Shown here one piece after another: positions 13,201 through 22,342 of a stretch of DNA of 64,000 nucleotides. Source of the stretch: Bugulina stolonifera (Eukaryota > Bryozoa > Gymnolaemata > Cheilostomatida > Bugulidae); NCBI GenBank assembly GCA_935421135.1, contig OW285192.1, positions 5,127,501-5,191,500 of the forward strand. Direction: 5' to 3'. The notes under the pieces are model-generated. The model was not told where the DNA came from, did no database searches, and saw only the letters and a program-made list of their open reading frames with translations. Both the position numbers and the translations under genes were made by a program. Every line of letters starts with the position of its first letter. Position 1 is the first letter of the stretch.

Positions 13201-14194
13201 GTGCTCACTAGCTCGCTTGCTTGCTCGCTTGCTTGCTTGCATGTGCTTCCTAGCTTGCTTGCATGTGCTTCCTAGCTTGCTTGCATGTGCTTCCTAGCTT
13301 GCTTGCATGTGCTTCCTAGCTTGCTTGCATGTGCTCCCTAGCTTGCTTGCATGTGCTTCCTAGCTTGCTTGCATGTGCTTCCTAGCTTGCTTGCATGTGC
13401 TTCCTAGCTTGCTTGCATGTGCTTCCTAGCTTGCTTGCATGTGCTTCCTAGCTCGCTTGCATGTACTTCCTAGCTCGCTTGCTTGCTTACTTGCTTGCTC
13501 ATGCATGTAACTACATGTACTTACCACAAAATGATGAACTTTCCCCAATGTATTTAAGGTGCTGCTTTGCCTCAATGGGTGTCCTGTATCTGGCTATATC
13601 ATTAGTAGTGATGTATATTGAAAAATCATCTGGTCTCTCCACTGAGCATATACTTTCACCTGCACAACATTACAGTTATAGTTAGACACAAGATAACTGT
13701 AATAATATATGGGCACATTGTGTAATCAGATTAACACCAGATTTCGCTTTGCATTGTCAAGAATAGAGTTTGCAACATTACGTCATGTACTTGCATGTTC
13801 ATCCTTAAATAAGTTTTTTGCACGATAAGATGCGATTAACCTGGTAAAGCTACTGTAATAGAAGCCAAGACATCTAGGTATGCTCTACTAGTCTTAAAAA
13901 GTATTATGATGTAATAAAATTTTTCTGCAGTACAAATATATCATATATGTAATAACGTTTACCTGCAGTAATCAACTGTACAAGTAAAAGTATATAAAAA
14001 AATAAATTGTACCTGTAAGCACAGACACAGAGTGGACGTGTACCAATTCAAATAGTTTTAATCTAAACCAGGGTTGGTTATAGTAGCTGGCACCCCCATA
14101 GGGAAACCAGACTGCCTGGTCAGTCAGTACTACTGCAGTGGACCTATTTCCATCAATAGCTTCCTTGGAGTACGTCTTCTTTTCATCGTCTGAC
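1095..14194 (-). CDS. Left receptor-like gene (partial): galactose-binding-like and LamG/pentraxin-like exons
   Basis: Multi-exon minus-strand gene that runs off the left edge. Exons, 5' to 3': 14194-14013, 13659-13525, 11803-11654, 8703-8529, 7747-7547, 7275-7123, 5635-5426, 4041-3874, 3095 to about 2990 (or to a TGA at 2839), 2013-1910, 1237-1095. Most borders are phase 1 and fit GT/AG consensus. The first two exons resemble F5/8/fucolectin-type galactose-binding domains; 7747-5426 builds a LamG/pentraxin-like jelly roll; 3095-1095 looks like further beta-rich lectin-type domains. Continuity is strong from 7747 to 3874. It is weaker between 11654 and 8703, where phases disagree and an exon is probably missed. 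No membrane segment is seen in this part. It is probably an extracellular recognition protein paralogous to the gene at 60.7-21.2 kb. Confidence 0.6.
1910..2013 (-). CDS. Exon, left receptor gene
   Basis: Only one frame is open through this 104-bp segment, which reads VPFVPQRVTVVTNNDENE and then a cysteine. Borders are CACTAG| and CAA|GTAATG, with the phases needed to join to 1237-1095. It needs a phase-2 partner upstream; the only candidate is a weak donor (GTCACT) inside the 3095 exon. The domain is not recognised. Confidence 0.5.
2839..3095 (-). CDS. Exon, left receptor gene; galactose-binding-like C-terminal half, with TGA
   Basis: The exon starts after TTTTAG in phase 1 and continues from 4041-3874. 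The segment SHVLLIRHNKHHGSSN followed by RIAEIKV resembles the end of an F5/8 or fucolectin-type galactose-binding domain. Read through, the frame stops at a TGA (2839-2841) after about 85 codons. Either the protein ends here in one isoform, or splicing leaves at a weak GTCACT donor just after AEIKV to join the exon at 2013 in frame. Confidence 0.5.
3874..4041 (-). CDS. Exon, left receptor gene; galactose-binding-like N-terminal half
   Basis: A 168-bp symmetric phase 1-1 exon with acceptor TTCAG and donor GTGAGT. It contains KYIPCGGTE and YRVSIHFGKTFEP. It joins in frame to the LamG exon upstream (5635-5426) and to 3095 downstream. Assignment to a lectin-like beta sandwich is by context. Confidence 0.6.
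4138..4839 (+). mobile_element. Solo LTR, family A (plus orientation)
   Basis: A ~702-bp solo LTR ending GCCATTACA and starting TTTAATGG (a mutated TG terminus), flanked on both sides by ATAT. It shares with the 15.4, 30.6 and 51.8 kb copies the GGTCGGCC block, a TATA-like motif (AATATATAAGG) and TACAGAGACTTTCAC. No internal retrotransposon sequence adjoins it. It lies in an intron of the left receptor gene. Confidence 0.75.
4840..5425. other. Intronic DNA, nothing recognised
   Basis: AT-rich intron sequence of the left receptor gene between a solo LTR and the exon at 5426. I see no coding or repeat feature. Confidence 0.4.
5426..5635 (-). CDS. Exon, LamG/pentraxin-like domain, C-terminal third
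   Basis: A 210-bp phase 1-1 exon between CTATTAG and C|GTAAGT. The end reads LHLLGSEFDGSIAGVSIWDA, which fits the pentraxin/LamG signature of a leucine-glycine strand, an acidic residue, then F-x-G-x-I-x-x-V-x-I-W. It completes the domain begun in 7747-7547 and 7275-7123. Such domains bind glycans or protein ligands outside the cell. Confidence 0.75.
5636..7122. other. Intron of left receptor gene, nothing firm
   Basis: AT-rich intronic DNA. A short plus-strand reading at about 6,640-6,870 (WIEESNLENQTENEI) could be a decayed coding fragment, but it has stops and no recognisable family. No repeat shared with the rest of the window was noticed. Confidence 0.35.
7123..7275 (-). CDS. Exon, LamG/pentraxin-like domain, middle
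   Basis: A 153-bp phase 1-1 exon between TTTTAG and GTAAGT. It reads IHGKGTLYLQMGNKL and then LWHQLCVACIE, the W-H-x-L-C-V pattern typical of the middle strands of LamG and pentraxin folds. It joins in frame to both neighbours. Confidence 0.75.
7547..7747 (-). CDS. Exon, LamG/pentraxin-like domain, N-terminal part
   Basis: A 201-bp phase 1-1 exon. After a linker with IDCGNF it reads ITWTLCLWMRVFTLSFN, the usual aromatic, hydrophobic opening strands of a concanavalin-like LamG domain. Donor is A|GTGAGT. It opens the domain completed by the next two exons. Confidence 0.7.
7748..8528. other. Intron of left receptor gene, nothing recognised
   Basis: AT-rich intron sequence between two exons of the left gene; I see no further feature. 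Confidence 0.4.
8529..8703 (-). CDS. Exon, left receptor gene, Cys-containing unknown domain
   Basis: Open from TATAG|GAC to G|GTAAGT, phase 0 to 1. It encodes about 58 residues with three cysteines (DNGCTSN, DEKCGTK, YFRCLI) and an aromatic helix-like stretch. It joins in frame to the LamG exon at 7747. Its upstream partner is not identified, because the 11,654 exon ends in phase 1. Family unknown. Confidence 0.55.
8704..9663. other. Intron of left receptor gene, nothing recognised
   Basis: AT-rich sequence with a short ACATGTACATGTACATGT run near 9,477-9,493. No exon or transposon fragment identified. Confidence 0.35.
9664..10729. repeat. Fold-back repeat: 210-bp inverted arms, ~650-bp loop
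   Basis: The arm at 9664-9873 (GTTTGGTTCTCACAGGTCTC onward) recurs inverted at 10520-10729 with only scattered differences. Inside the loop, next to the right arm, lies a near-perfect 52-bp palindrome at 10465-10516. Arms contain no obvious gene. It is likely a non-autonomous fold-back element or hairpin-forming insertion in the left-gene intron. Confidence 0.75.
10730..11653. repeat. Low-confidence dispersed repeat (family D)
   Basis: The segment near 10,885-11,010 (AGAGAAGGAGTCAGAACTGG) resembles 20,868-20,960 (AGAGGGAGTCAGAACCAGCT). A partly inverted similar block (GGACCTGCTTACTCTCTCCC) sits at 11,530-11,570. The termini are not defined. No coding sequence recognised. Confidence 0.3.
11654..11803 (-). 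CDS. Exon, left receptor gene, Cys-containing unknown domain
   Basis: A 150-bp symmetric phase 1-1 exon between TGTAG and GTAGGT. It reads MVNFIYTGRKPHGDQCDER and later NICYQSR, with two cysteines. It joins in frame to the exon at 13659-13525. The fold is not recognised; it may be the distal part of the galactose-binding-like unit. Confidence 0.55.
11804..12500. other. Intron of left receptor gene, nothing recognised
   Basis: AT-rich intronic sequence, with a short CATGTACATGTAG run near 12,417. No coding exon seen. Confidence 0.35.
12500..12580. repeat. Short tandem repeat (GTCTGCG / GTCTACG)
   Basis: Roughly ten imperfect copies of a GGTCTGCG/GGTCTACG unit in direct orientation. It is a simple repeat lying just before a GC-rich duplicated block. 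Confidence 0.7.
12620..13020. repeat. GC-rich ~210-bp tandem duplication
   Basis: Two direct copies share TCCGGGTGGTGCTAGGACC, CATCGCTGCCGGG and GACCCACCCCACC in the same order, starting at about 12,626 and 12,837. The block is GC-rich in an AT-rich intron. Small ORFs on both strands are by-products of composition. Confidence 0.75.
13208..13500. repeat. 22-bp minisatellite (GCTTGCATGTGCTTCCTAGCTT)
   Basis: About eleven head-to-tail copies of a 22-bp unit, degenerating at both ends into GCTTGCTTGC and GCTCGCTTGC runs. It ends about 25 bp from the exon at 13525 (downstream on the minus strand). Confidence 0.9.
13525..13659 (-). CDS. Exon, galactose-binding-like domain, C-terminal part
   Basis: A 135-bp phase 1-1 exon from GTGCAG to GTAAGT. 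It reads ICSVERPDDFSIYITT and ends SSSFCG. In the F5/8/fucolectin layout it would carry the final strands after the ligand-binding loop of the preceding exon. Confidence 0.65.
14013..14194 (-). CDS. Exon, F5/8- or fucolectin-type galactose-binding domain
   Basis: It reads EAIDGNRSTA, an intervening segment, then QPWFRLKLFELVHVHSVSV. This fits the family pattern A-x-D-G-N, then P-W-W-x-V-D-L, then V-x-x-V-x-I. Such domains bind carbohydrates or membranes outside cells. Borders GCAG and GTACAA; it ends in phase 1 and joins to 13659. It starts in phase 2, so its upstream partner is not the exon proposed at 15,297. Confidence 0.75.
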
Positions 14195-15100
14195 CTGCGT
14201 AGTAGAAAAAGACTGTAACACCCACGCCTATATTATTATAAACATGCAAGATAGAACAGTTACAATGTTATAATAAATTTGTTATCGCATGAGTATATTA
14301 CACGTTTTTTTAGCGACAGCATTATTCTGACAGCCAGAAGAACTTGGTAAATGTGATGCATTGTAATATTTTGAGGTATAATTATAACAGGCTGTACTAC
14401 ATTTACATTCAATATACTCTGTAGTCTATTAATTTACTGTGTTAGTATAAACACATACATGTACATGTACTTTCTTTACATGTACATAGGTAAACGTTAT
14501 AACCACATTCAATTGAAATTTTATTATTTACATTATATACGAAGAGATCATGGTAGCCCCGGTACTATTTACGTACATCTTCTGCCATAAGAAATCATTA
14601 ATATGCTTTACTATATTGTCTACAAAATACAAATGCAGTTGTTCTATTTATTTGATAGTAAATGCTACGAATACAATGAAAGGAAACCGCTGTAATGCAT
14701 AATACTGTAAACATTGATATTGGTCTTATATTATAAGGGTCAAACTACAGTAAAGAGGGTGTAAAATTTTGAATTGCCATTATGTCAGACACCTGTCAGA
14801 CTCACTGTCACAAAAACACCTAATGTACATGTGAATGAAAATTTAATGTTTCAGATTTTAAATCGCTCCTATACACCAGTATTAAATAAATTAGTGTACC
14901 TGCAAAAAATACTGAACGGTCAAAATATTATAGGTAGGAAATCATTAGTTTAACTGAGATAGTCAATGACAAGTATACAGTGAACCAGAAATTAGCCGAA
15001 GGAATATGAAAGTTGTGAACATTGTGTAGCCTAACGAAATTTATACAATGTACAGGTTACAAAATGGAGCCTTCTCTTACCAATATGTGATATGTTATAC

Positions 15101-15297
15101 GTTCCAACTCCTTGAGTCCATACAATACATGGTATTTGTATTATAGTTAAAATGTAGATCAGCATAGTTAACTACTCGCTGCCTCACTTCTTGCTGTTGG
15201 ATGAAAGGTATCGTTAGCACAACTCCGTGTATTAGCGAATGACGTAAAGCCTTCAGCAGATGTTCAGTATTGTAAGGCATTGTTGTAGTAGAAATTC
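15101..15297 (-). CDS. Candidate 5' exon of left receptor gene
   Basis: An open segment between GATCAG| and AAC|GTATAA encodes about 65 residues, including EVRQRVVNYADLHFNYN. Its end phase (0) does not match the next known exon (needs 2), so an intermediate exon or another donor is required. Function unknown; it may be spurious. Confidence 0.35.
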
Positions 15298-15405
15298 CTG
15301 ATCCATCTCTTTGTTATTGTACAACAATGGTCTGATTACTATACGAGACAGATTTTAAATTATCTGCTACTAACTACATGACTGTATCAACCATAGATAT
15401 AATAT

Positions 15406-16212
15406 TGTAATGGTTTCTGTGATTTGGTGCGGTCGTCCTTGGACGACTATCGACCCAGAAATGAAGTGCCTATGAGTGGTAATAGGACTTCGCATTACAT
15501 GAAAGATCGAGCGGTCTCAGTAGCCCAAATACTACCAAAGACGACCCATCTGATCTCAAGTCCGACCTTCAGACTATACAGTGAAAGAGAGTAGTTCAAC
15601 CTAGTAGGCGGTTCGCAAAGCGAATGACCTAGTAAAAGGAAGAGAAAGTCCCTGTATCAAGTATAGATGTGTCTTTATTGAAAGCCAAGTGTAGACTGAG
15701 ACAATGAACAGTAAAACAGTGCCCTTTATATAGTATAAGGACTTCCGGCCGACGTGACGTCGGGAAAAGACGACGTGTGGTCGTCCGGAAGTTGCGCAAC
15801 AAGATGGCCGCCGGAAGCCCGACGGCCGACCCAAAATAGGTCGGGTTCTACAAAAGTTGCTTATAATGGTCCAATTCATGTACAAAATGAATATCAATGG
15901 ATTCTGAGAGGTCGGGCCTCTGTACATGGGTATAAAAGGCATAAAAAGGACTTAGTGACATTCATGTGACTATGTACAACAACATATAGTAAGATACATG
16001 AATAAGGAATGAGCATAAACACATGGAGACATGTATATAGACGGTAATTAAGTACTTTGAACATGCAATGCAGTTAAAGGTAAGTATACGAGCACTAATT
16101 GTGAGAATGTTAGTGTCAGGTGAGTAGCGCTGTAACAACTACTAGGCACTTAGGGTGCGGTGGAGCTTCGTCCGGGAGTTGGGGTCGTATACAAATGTCC
16201 TGTACCATCACA
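15406..16212 (-). mobile_element. Solo LTR, family A (minus orientation), nested
   Basis: An 807-bp LTR with TG...CA termini, flanked by ATAT on both sides. It interrupts the left inverted repeat of the surrounding DNA element: deleting it plus one ATAT restores the sequence seen in the right arm. On the minus strand it has a TATA box (ACTATATAAAGGGC) and AATAAA polyadenylation signal, giving U3-R-U5 order. Confidence 0.88.
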
Positions 16213-17088
16213 ATATAAACACTAGATAGGACACCCTGTGTTAATGCTCCAATGCTCTTTGTCCTACTAAATTATGAAAAATCCCCACGACGTAACGTAG
16301 TCTCACCATGATACTTGTAGCCTGCAATCATGATTCACACTATATGTTATAATGGTGTACTGCAGCATAAACTAGCACCACTTTGGTTTAAATCAAGCCC
16401 TGCTGCCATAATATCTGTATCCTGGCAAATTGATGTCTGCATAGCACATTACCACATAGCAAGCTATCAAATGGTACTAAACACTACCTATTTACCCTGT
16501 CTAAAAGGGCTAAAAAGTGCTAATGTAAACCTACTACATGCATGTTTCAATAGAGCACTGCACAGTAATTAGCCTGCTTTAATTATAAAACTCTTTCCAA
16601 AGTCCTTGTGTTTTGACATATTAATGTTCTGCAAATTTATTACCATGAAAAAATCTGTCAAGTGAGGCCAATGTTCATTGCCACCTCCCCAAAAGTAATT
16701 AATTTGTTCACATATTTGAAATTATATCTGTCCTAAGTATAAAAATTGGAGCTGCATGCTGTTTTGCCAATAGCTAAACATGTGCTGACCATGTTAAAGT
16801 AAGTAACATAGCTGAGTAACATAGTGAATAACATAGCTTAGTTTATTGACACTGCATAAAAATATTGTGGCATGATTTGAACATGTCATATCAGCCCATG
16901 GATATAAAATAATACTGCCCATGCTCACAGCAGGCAGCCTTACAGTGTGTAGATACTCCACACTCCAGTGATGTTTCACTTTGCATTTAGCTTTTACACA
17001 TACATGACCTATAGACTCTATATGTTCTACCTATTAGAAAGTTTGTTAGGTCTTGGGAGACTATGTAAGATTTGCTAGATTTTGAACC

Positions 17089-17478
17089 ATGGATAAGCAA
17101 GATTATGAGTCAGCATCAACATCTACTACAAAGGTAATAACATTTAAAACTTGGAAATCACCTGCAATGCTGTAATGCAACCCCAACCCTATTGTCACTG
17201 AACTCTGCCAGGTTGCTGAGAAATCTATCAGACAGATATTGCAAGCTGAAGGAATGTGTAAGCTAATACATAAGAAAACTGTTATCAGAACGCTCTCCTA
17301 TGCTGCCACAAATAACATTCCCCAGCGACTTTCATGTGCTAGCCATAGCACCTCTCTTATAAAAACAGTTATCAGCAGGTACTGTACTATTCGCATACAT
17401 CATGAAACATCTAAAGTGGGCGATAAAGGAAACCTGCGACAGAAGCTGAGTAGAATAATTTTGTACAACAACATTTAG
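17089..17478 (+). CDS. Two-exon small gene inside the DNA transposon
   Basis: Exon 1 (17089-17133) starts ATG and ends AAG|GTAATA; exon 2 (17212-17478) begins after CTGCCAG and ends TAG. Both are phase 0 and together give 103 residues. The N-terminus is Ser/Thr-rich (SASTSTT); the remainder is basic with KVGDKGNLRQKLSRIILYNN near the end. I do not recognise the family. It lies centrally between the inverted arms, in the place where a transposase would be expected. It may be an accessory or DNA-binding protein, or a remnant. Confidence 0.5.
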
Positions 17479-18228
17479 AAAGGGTAACATTCACCTACAA
17501 TACCAGTTTTATAATTATTTTTATAATCAAATTGTTGGAGAAACTAATAATTACATTGCTGGAGAACATAAACATTGTTTTGCAATTATCTGTGGCACTT
17601 ACATTAATTTTGTAGATATACTGTAACATGGTCAGCACATGTTTAGCTATTGGCAAAACAGCATGCAGCTCCGATTTTTATACTTAGCACAAATATTATA
17701 ATTTCAAATATTTGAACAAACTAATTACTTCTGGGGAGGTGGCAATGAACATTAGCCTCACTTGACAGATTTTTTCATGGTAATAAATTTGCAGAACATT
17801 AATATGTCAAGACACAAGGACTTTGGAAACAGTTTTATAATTAAAGCAGCCTAATTACTGTCCAGTGCTCTATTGAAACATGCATGTAGTAGGTTTACAT
17901 TAGCACTTTTTAGCTCTTTTAGACAGGGTAAATAGGTAGTGTTTAGTACCATTTGATAGCTTGTTATGTGGTAATGTGCTATGCAGACATCAATTTGCCA
18001 GGATACAGATATTATGGCAGCAGGGCTTGATTTAAACCAAAGTGGTGCTAGTTTATGCTGCAGTACACCATTATAATATATAGTGTGAATCATGATTGCA
18101 GGCTACAAGTATCATGGTGAGATTACGTTACGTCGTGGGGATTTTCCATAATTTAGTAGGACAAAGAGCATTGGAGCATTAACACAGGGTGTCCTATCTA
18201 GTGTTTATATTATATCTATGGTATCAAC

Positions 18229-19340
18229 CATATCAACACTGCAAATTACACTGTAAAAATGAAAGAATGAGCTTGACGAAATGATACTTGTTAGTGATCT
18301 GAAACAAACTGCTGTTTTGATTGTAGAATTTTTTAAACCACTACTGTCGCACCATTCAATATTTTCAAATAATCTTGTTCATCCTTTTTCAGTAAGATTG
18401 ATGTGTTGTTTGTCTTTGGTAACCTAGCAGCTGCCAAGAAAACCCTATTTTAATATTGGCTGATTTCACCTTCAATCAGCCTATGCTGGGAATTTTGGAA
18501 GCTCTCAAGCAGTTAATATAAAACTGTGCTACAGAGATAGCCATAGGACTTGCAATGCATTGCATTGTTTTTTGTGGGCATGACCCTAACTTACTTATTC
18601 ATCACTGTGCATAAGAGTTATTTATAGAATGACAGTTAGTGTTGGCTCAATAAGATTACTGGGCTATTTGATGTTAGTAGCTTACCTATGTACATAAGTT
18701 ACAAGTATAGACTTAGAACAGGCATAGCCATAGGAACTTAACAGGTCTCAATGCTGAATGGAGGTCATAATAGCCAATATTCAAATGAGTTTATCTTGGC
18801 TGCCACTAGGTTTACAAAGACAAACAGCACATCAATCTTCATGAAATAAGATGACCAGTATTCTTTGCAAATATTGAATGGTGAGACAGTAGTGGTTTAA
18901 ACCTGCCCCACATATTGTTATTGTATTCTCCAATATAACAATTACTGATTTGAAAATAACTTACATAATATAACATTACATGAAAATACATTAATTGAAA
19001 TAAAGATTAACAACTATAATTTCTATTAATACACATGTACACGCACACGCACATGTATATGTATGTATTATAATTTATATTGTAATTTGCATGTGTATAA
19101 ATTGGTTTGTCGTATAGCAAGGCTGTTCAAAGTGAGTGTGAGGAGGGTTTCTCACTTACAATAAATAACTCAATTAACGGTTTTTATTTTCAATGGCTAA
19201 AGTTTCTTAACTGTGTTAATATTATTAGCTAAAATACATACCAGATTGCTCCTAGAAGGGATGTAGGGCAAAACTCAATATCCTACCCTTGCCAGCAACT
19301 CAATTTACTTTTTATAAGGTTACATAATATTATTTACATG
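18229..19340. other. Intergenic DNA between the two receptor genes
   Basis: AT-rich. Short segments repeat in inverted order (for example CTACTGTCGCACCATTCAATATTT near 18,340 and its near-complement near 18,870), so a further fold-back of about 560 bp may lie here. No coding sequence found. Confidence 0.4.
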
Positions 19341-19359
19341 TATGTATACTTATACACAC

Positions 19360-19600
19360 ATTAGTTACACAGGTTACATGCTAATATTTTACAGTGCCAG
19401 TAGTTACACAGGTTACACAGGTTACATGCTAATATTTTACAGTGCCTGTACTTACAAAGGTTACATGCTAATATTTTACAGTGCCTGTACTTGCACAGGT
19501 TACATGCTAATATTTTACAGTGCCTGTACTTACAAAGGTTACAAGGTTGCATACTAATATTTTGCAATGCCATTAGTTACACAGGTTACATGGTTCCATC
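19360..19600. repeat. ~38-bp minisatellite (ACAGGTTACATGCTAATATT)
   Basis: About five head-to-tail copies of a unit containing GGTTACATGCTAATATTTTA followed by CAGTGCCTGTACTTAC. Small ORFs on both strands translate the repeat and are not genes. Confidence 0.9.
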
Positions 19601-21245
19601 TTCATGTAATTTGGCAGAAATTGGCACGCGTCGTGCACGGATTCTATCCAGTTAATCTCTATAGCTCTATTTCCAAGAACCACCTAGAAAGCAACTTGAA
19701 ACATGCTTTCTTGGTCATTTGGCGACTTGTCAGACAATAAGAAGTCACATTATTTTCAAGTCTCAAATTTTGTTTCTGCTATCGTTATTCACTTAGTTTA
19801 TTTAAATATTTTTACTTTTACTACAAATGAAGTATCAATCAATATTGGTAAAATAGTTGAAATTTATTATTATAATTGTCATATAATCTCACTGATATAG
19901 TAATTCTTATGACACAGGATGTTAGTAACAGCACAACTCATGGCGACAGTAGCCTGATATAAAAACCCCACCAAGGTCTCAGAGAGACACCAAGAACTGC
20001 ATAAAGTATGGATTTAATTAATAGTTCTGCACAAGCATAAAATTGAATGGCTATTTGCACAAATAGGTCAGCAGTATAGATTAAAACATTAAGTACCGTA
20101 CAATGATTGTATGCTTGTAGCACTACATGTATATTCAAGCCCATAGGTGTAGAGCAAAATTAGAGATACAACGTCCTATGTTTATACATCAACAGAGCCA
20201 CATTCCCAGATCCAAACTGCAAGTCATTACTTTGCTAAGCCATCAGTGATGTTGCATCACGGTGCTCTTTTTAATTGGTTTATCTCTAACCATGTAATTA
20301 TTTCAGATTTTAAAGGATCAAACCTGCTGTAAACTCTCTTCCCTTATCAGTTGATGTACATGTAGCTGATTGGATCGACAGGGCCAGGAGTTCACGACAA
20401 CCACATGCAACTACCTGCAGCTCTTTAGTCCATTCATACAAACACATGTATATTATTTAAAATTAATAAGCAATGCCCCATTTACAATGTACATCAAGAT
20501 ATAGATATAGATATAAATAATTTGTAGTAAAACAAAGCTTCATACTACAGCTACAGCTCCTCCCAATACTTCTATGGATTGGATATGTCAGTAGAGTTAT
20601 CTTCTTCTGGTCGTGTCTCCAGCTCTCCTCCAGATAATGTGACCTCATGACGTGACGTGAACTCATAAGCTACTAATCATAATTACAAGCTGGCTTTTCT
20701 CAAAATTAAGAGAAAAGTAAATCAAGAGAGGACAGTTTTAATCCTGAGTGCCCATTAATGCGCAGTGTGCCCTATGAGCTTATCTTCTTGATGGCAGTGT
20801 ATGAGAGTCGTCCATTGTTGGCCAAGCACTGTTGATATAGTTAAACAGCAATTTTGCAATACTGTTGTGTCCAGCTCAGCAGCACAACATACAGGGCAGG
20901 GCACAGGGGAGAGGGAGTCAGAACCAGCTGACTAAGTACAAGGGGACAAGTAGGGAGCAGGTCCAGTGGCATTGCAACAAAGTTTTTTTCTTTGCTGTTT
21001 ATAGGAAAATCAACCATTTTAATGGCGGTAACATATGTTTAAAAATATATATTGTAGTAATACTTCTCATTCTTGTTAGCAAAATAGTAAAATTTTTAAA
21101 TATCTGCACATTTTTTCTTCTGCCATATGTCAAATAATTCATATATGGTTGCAGGAGAGAGCATTTCAATGGTAAAACTGCTTCTATGATGAGGTATGTT
21201 CAAGCTCATCTTTCGCCGGATGGAACTCTGGTCCACCATCAACAT
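19601..21245. other. Intergenic DNA, 3' flank of right receptor gene
   Basis: AT-rich sequence with a short GATATA run near 20,500 and a fragment of repeat family D at 20,868-20,960. No gene recognised. The 3' UTR of the minus-strand gene ending at 21,246 must lie within the right part, but I do not see a clear canonical polyadenylation signal near it. Confidence 0.4.
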
Positions 21246-22342
21246 TTAGTTCAGCAACATAGGGTCTTGGGTTTTGGCCGTCGCTGAAGTTTGTGGTCTC
21301 TCTTTTATCTCATCAGTTGAAGTATTCAAAGAATTTCTCATTTCTGATTGAGATCCATTTTGTTCCTGAGAGTGTGAAGTTTTATCTAGGTTTGTTGACA
21401 CACTGCTGTTTGAGGTTAAGGAACCTTGGTGTGGATTGTCAGTAAGCTTTGTATTTGTACTATGAGCTGAAACAAGTGATTTCAAAGACCAATCTTCATT
21501 GGTGAGACTCGAATGTGCTTCCTGAAACTTTGTACTACTTTTATCTAGGTTAGTCGGACTTTCAGCACTGCTCGAGTTGACAAGTTCCATCTTACTCAAA
21601 CGACTGGTATAGGATGAAGCTGATAGCATTGTTTTATTCAAACTTTTCTTCCCTGCTTTAGCTGTAAAGCTTGTATGTTTAGCTACAGACAGTGTTTTAC
21701 TCTTTGGACTCTTATCAGAGGTTTTCACTTTTGTTACAGCTTGGCCCTTTGCCACATTTGACTTCGCTGGTGGTTGATGCTTAGCAGTTGAAACCTTAGC
21801 ATTTTGTTTGAGAGGTTTCTTTTTGCTGGATGATTTCCTCGGTACTGAGATTTTTTCTGTGTTTTTCAAAGAGGTCTTTGCTGACTGTAAAGAGGAATCT
21901 TCACTTACTTGAATATTCTCTCCTGCTATGTCAATTGATTTCCCTTCAGCTGAACGCTTAGAGGTTGCAGTTTTACCTGTCATTGTAGTCAAAGATGGTG
22001 GCTCCACCTCGTCGATCATGGGTATTGAGTATTGAGAGAGTTGAACTTCACTGTTTGTTGAGTTTGATTCGCCTCTAATGTCTTCAAACTGTGCAGCAGT
22101 ATTCATGTTTTTAGATCTAGCTAGGTTTGGCTTCGCTTTTACAACTGCACCCCATGTATTACCAGCCACAGAACTACTTCTCAGAACTGACGATGTAATC
22201 CAGTTTCCAATAGCGAGCAGTTTAGCCCTTGGTAATTCTGTAATAAATTTCAAGTCATTTTTCCGTTCTTTTCGTTGCTGGGGCACATCCTTTGGTTTTG
22301 TTGAACGCTTACGTTGATCTTTAGTTATTCTTTTTTCATTGG
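21246..22342 (-). CDS. Last exon: Ser/Thr/Lys-rich cytoplasmic tail
   Basis: It starts after TATACAG in phase 1 and ends at TAA (21246-21248), about 365 residues. The first part is strongly basic (KRITKDQRKR, RKERKND); the rest is low-complexity Ser/Thr/Lys/Asn. No protein tyrosine phosphatase domain is present, although the ectodomain resembles receptor phosphatases. I saw no clear ITIM; the nearest tyrosine motif is QYSIPM. It is likely an unstructured signalling or scaffold tail. Confidence 0.8.

Larger units (their letters stand above)
15392..18220. mobile_element. DNA transposon with ~600-bp terminal inverted repeats and 8-bp TSD
   Basis: Termini CATAGATATAATATAAACAC are inverted repeats. 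The flanks are the direct repeat GTATCAAC at 15384-15391 and 18221-18228, an 8-bp target duplication as seen in hAT and P superfamilies. Inverted arms run from the ends to about 16,797 and 17,627. The left arm is split by a solo LTR (15406-16212); without it the element is about 2.0 kb. The centre carries a small two-exon reading frame. No transposase is recognised, so it is probably non-autonomous. Confidence 0.85.

Noticed and set aside
13208..13500. CRISPR array
   Set aside because: Units are contiguous with no unique spacers, and the DNA is eukaryotic.
15601..15942. 113-codon ORF (also 30675-31099 and 4549-4866)
   Set aside because: It lies within family A LTRs and is shared between copies as LTR sequence; it overlaps TATA and polyadenylation signals.
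16330..18093. Twin 80-codon ORFs at 16330-16572 (+) and 17851-18093 (-)
   Set aside because: They are the two inverted arms of the same DNA element, so the similarity comes from the repeat. No family match or splice context.
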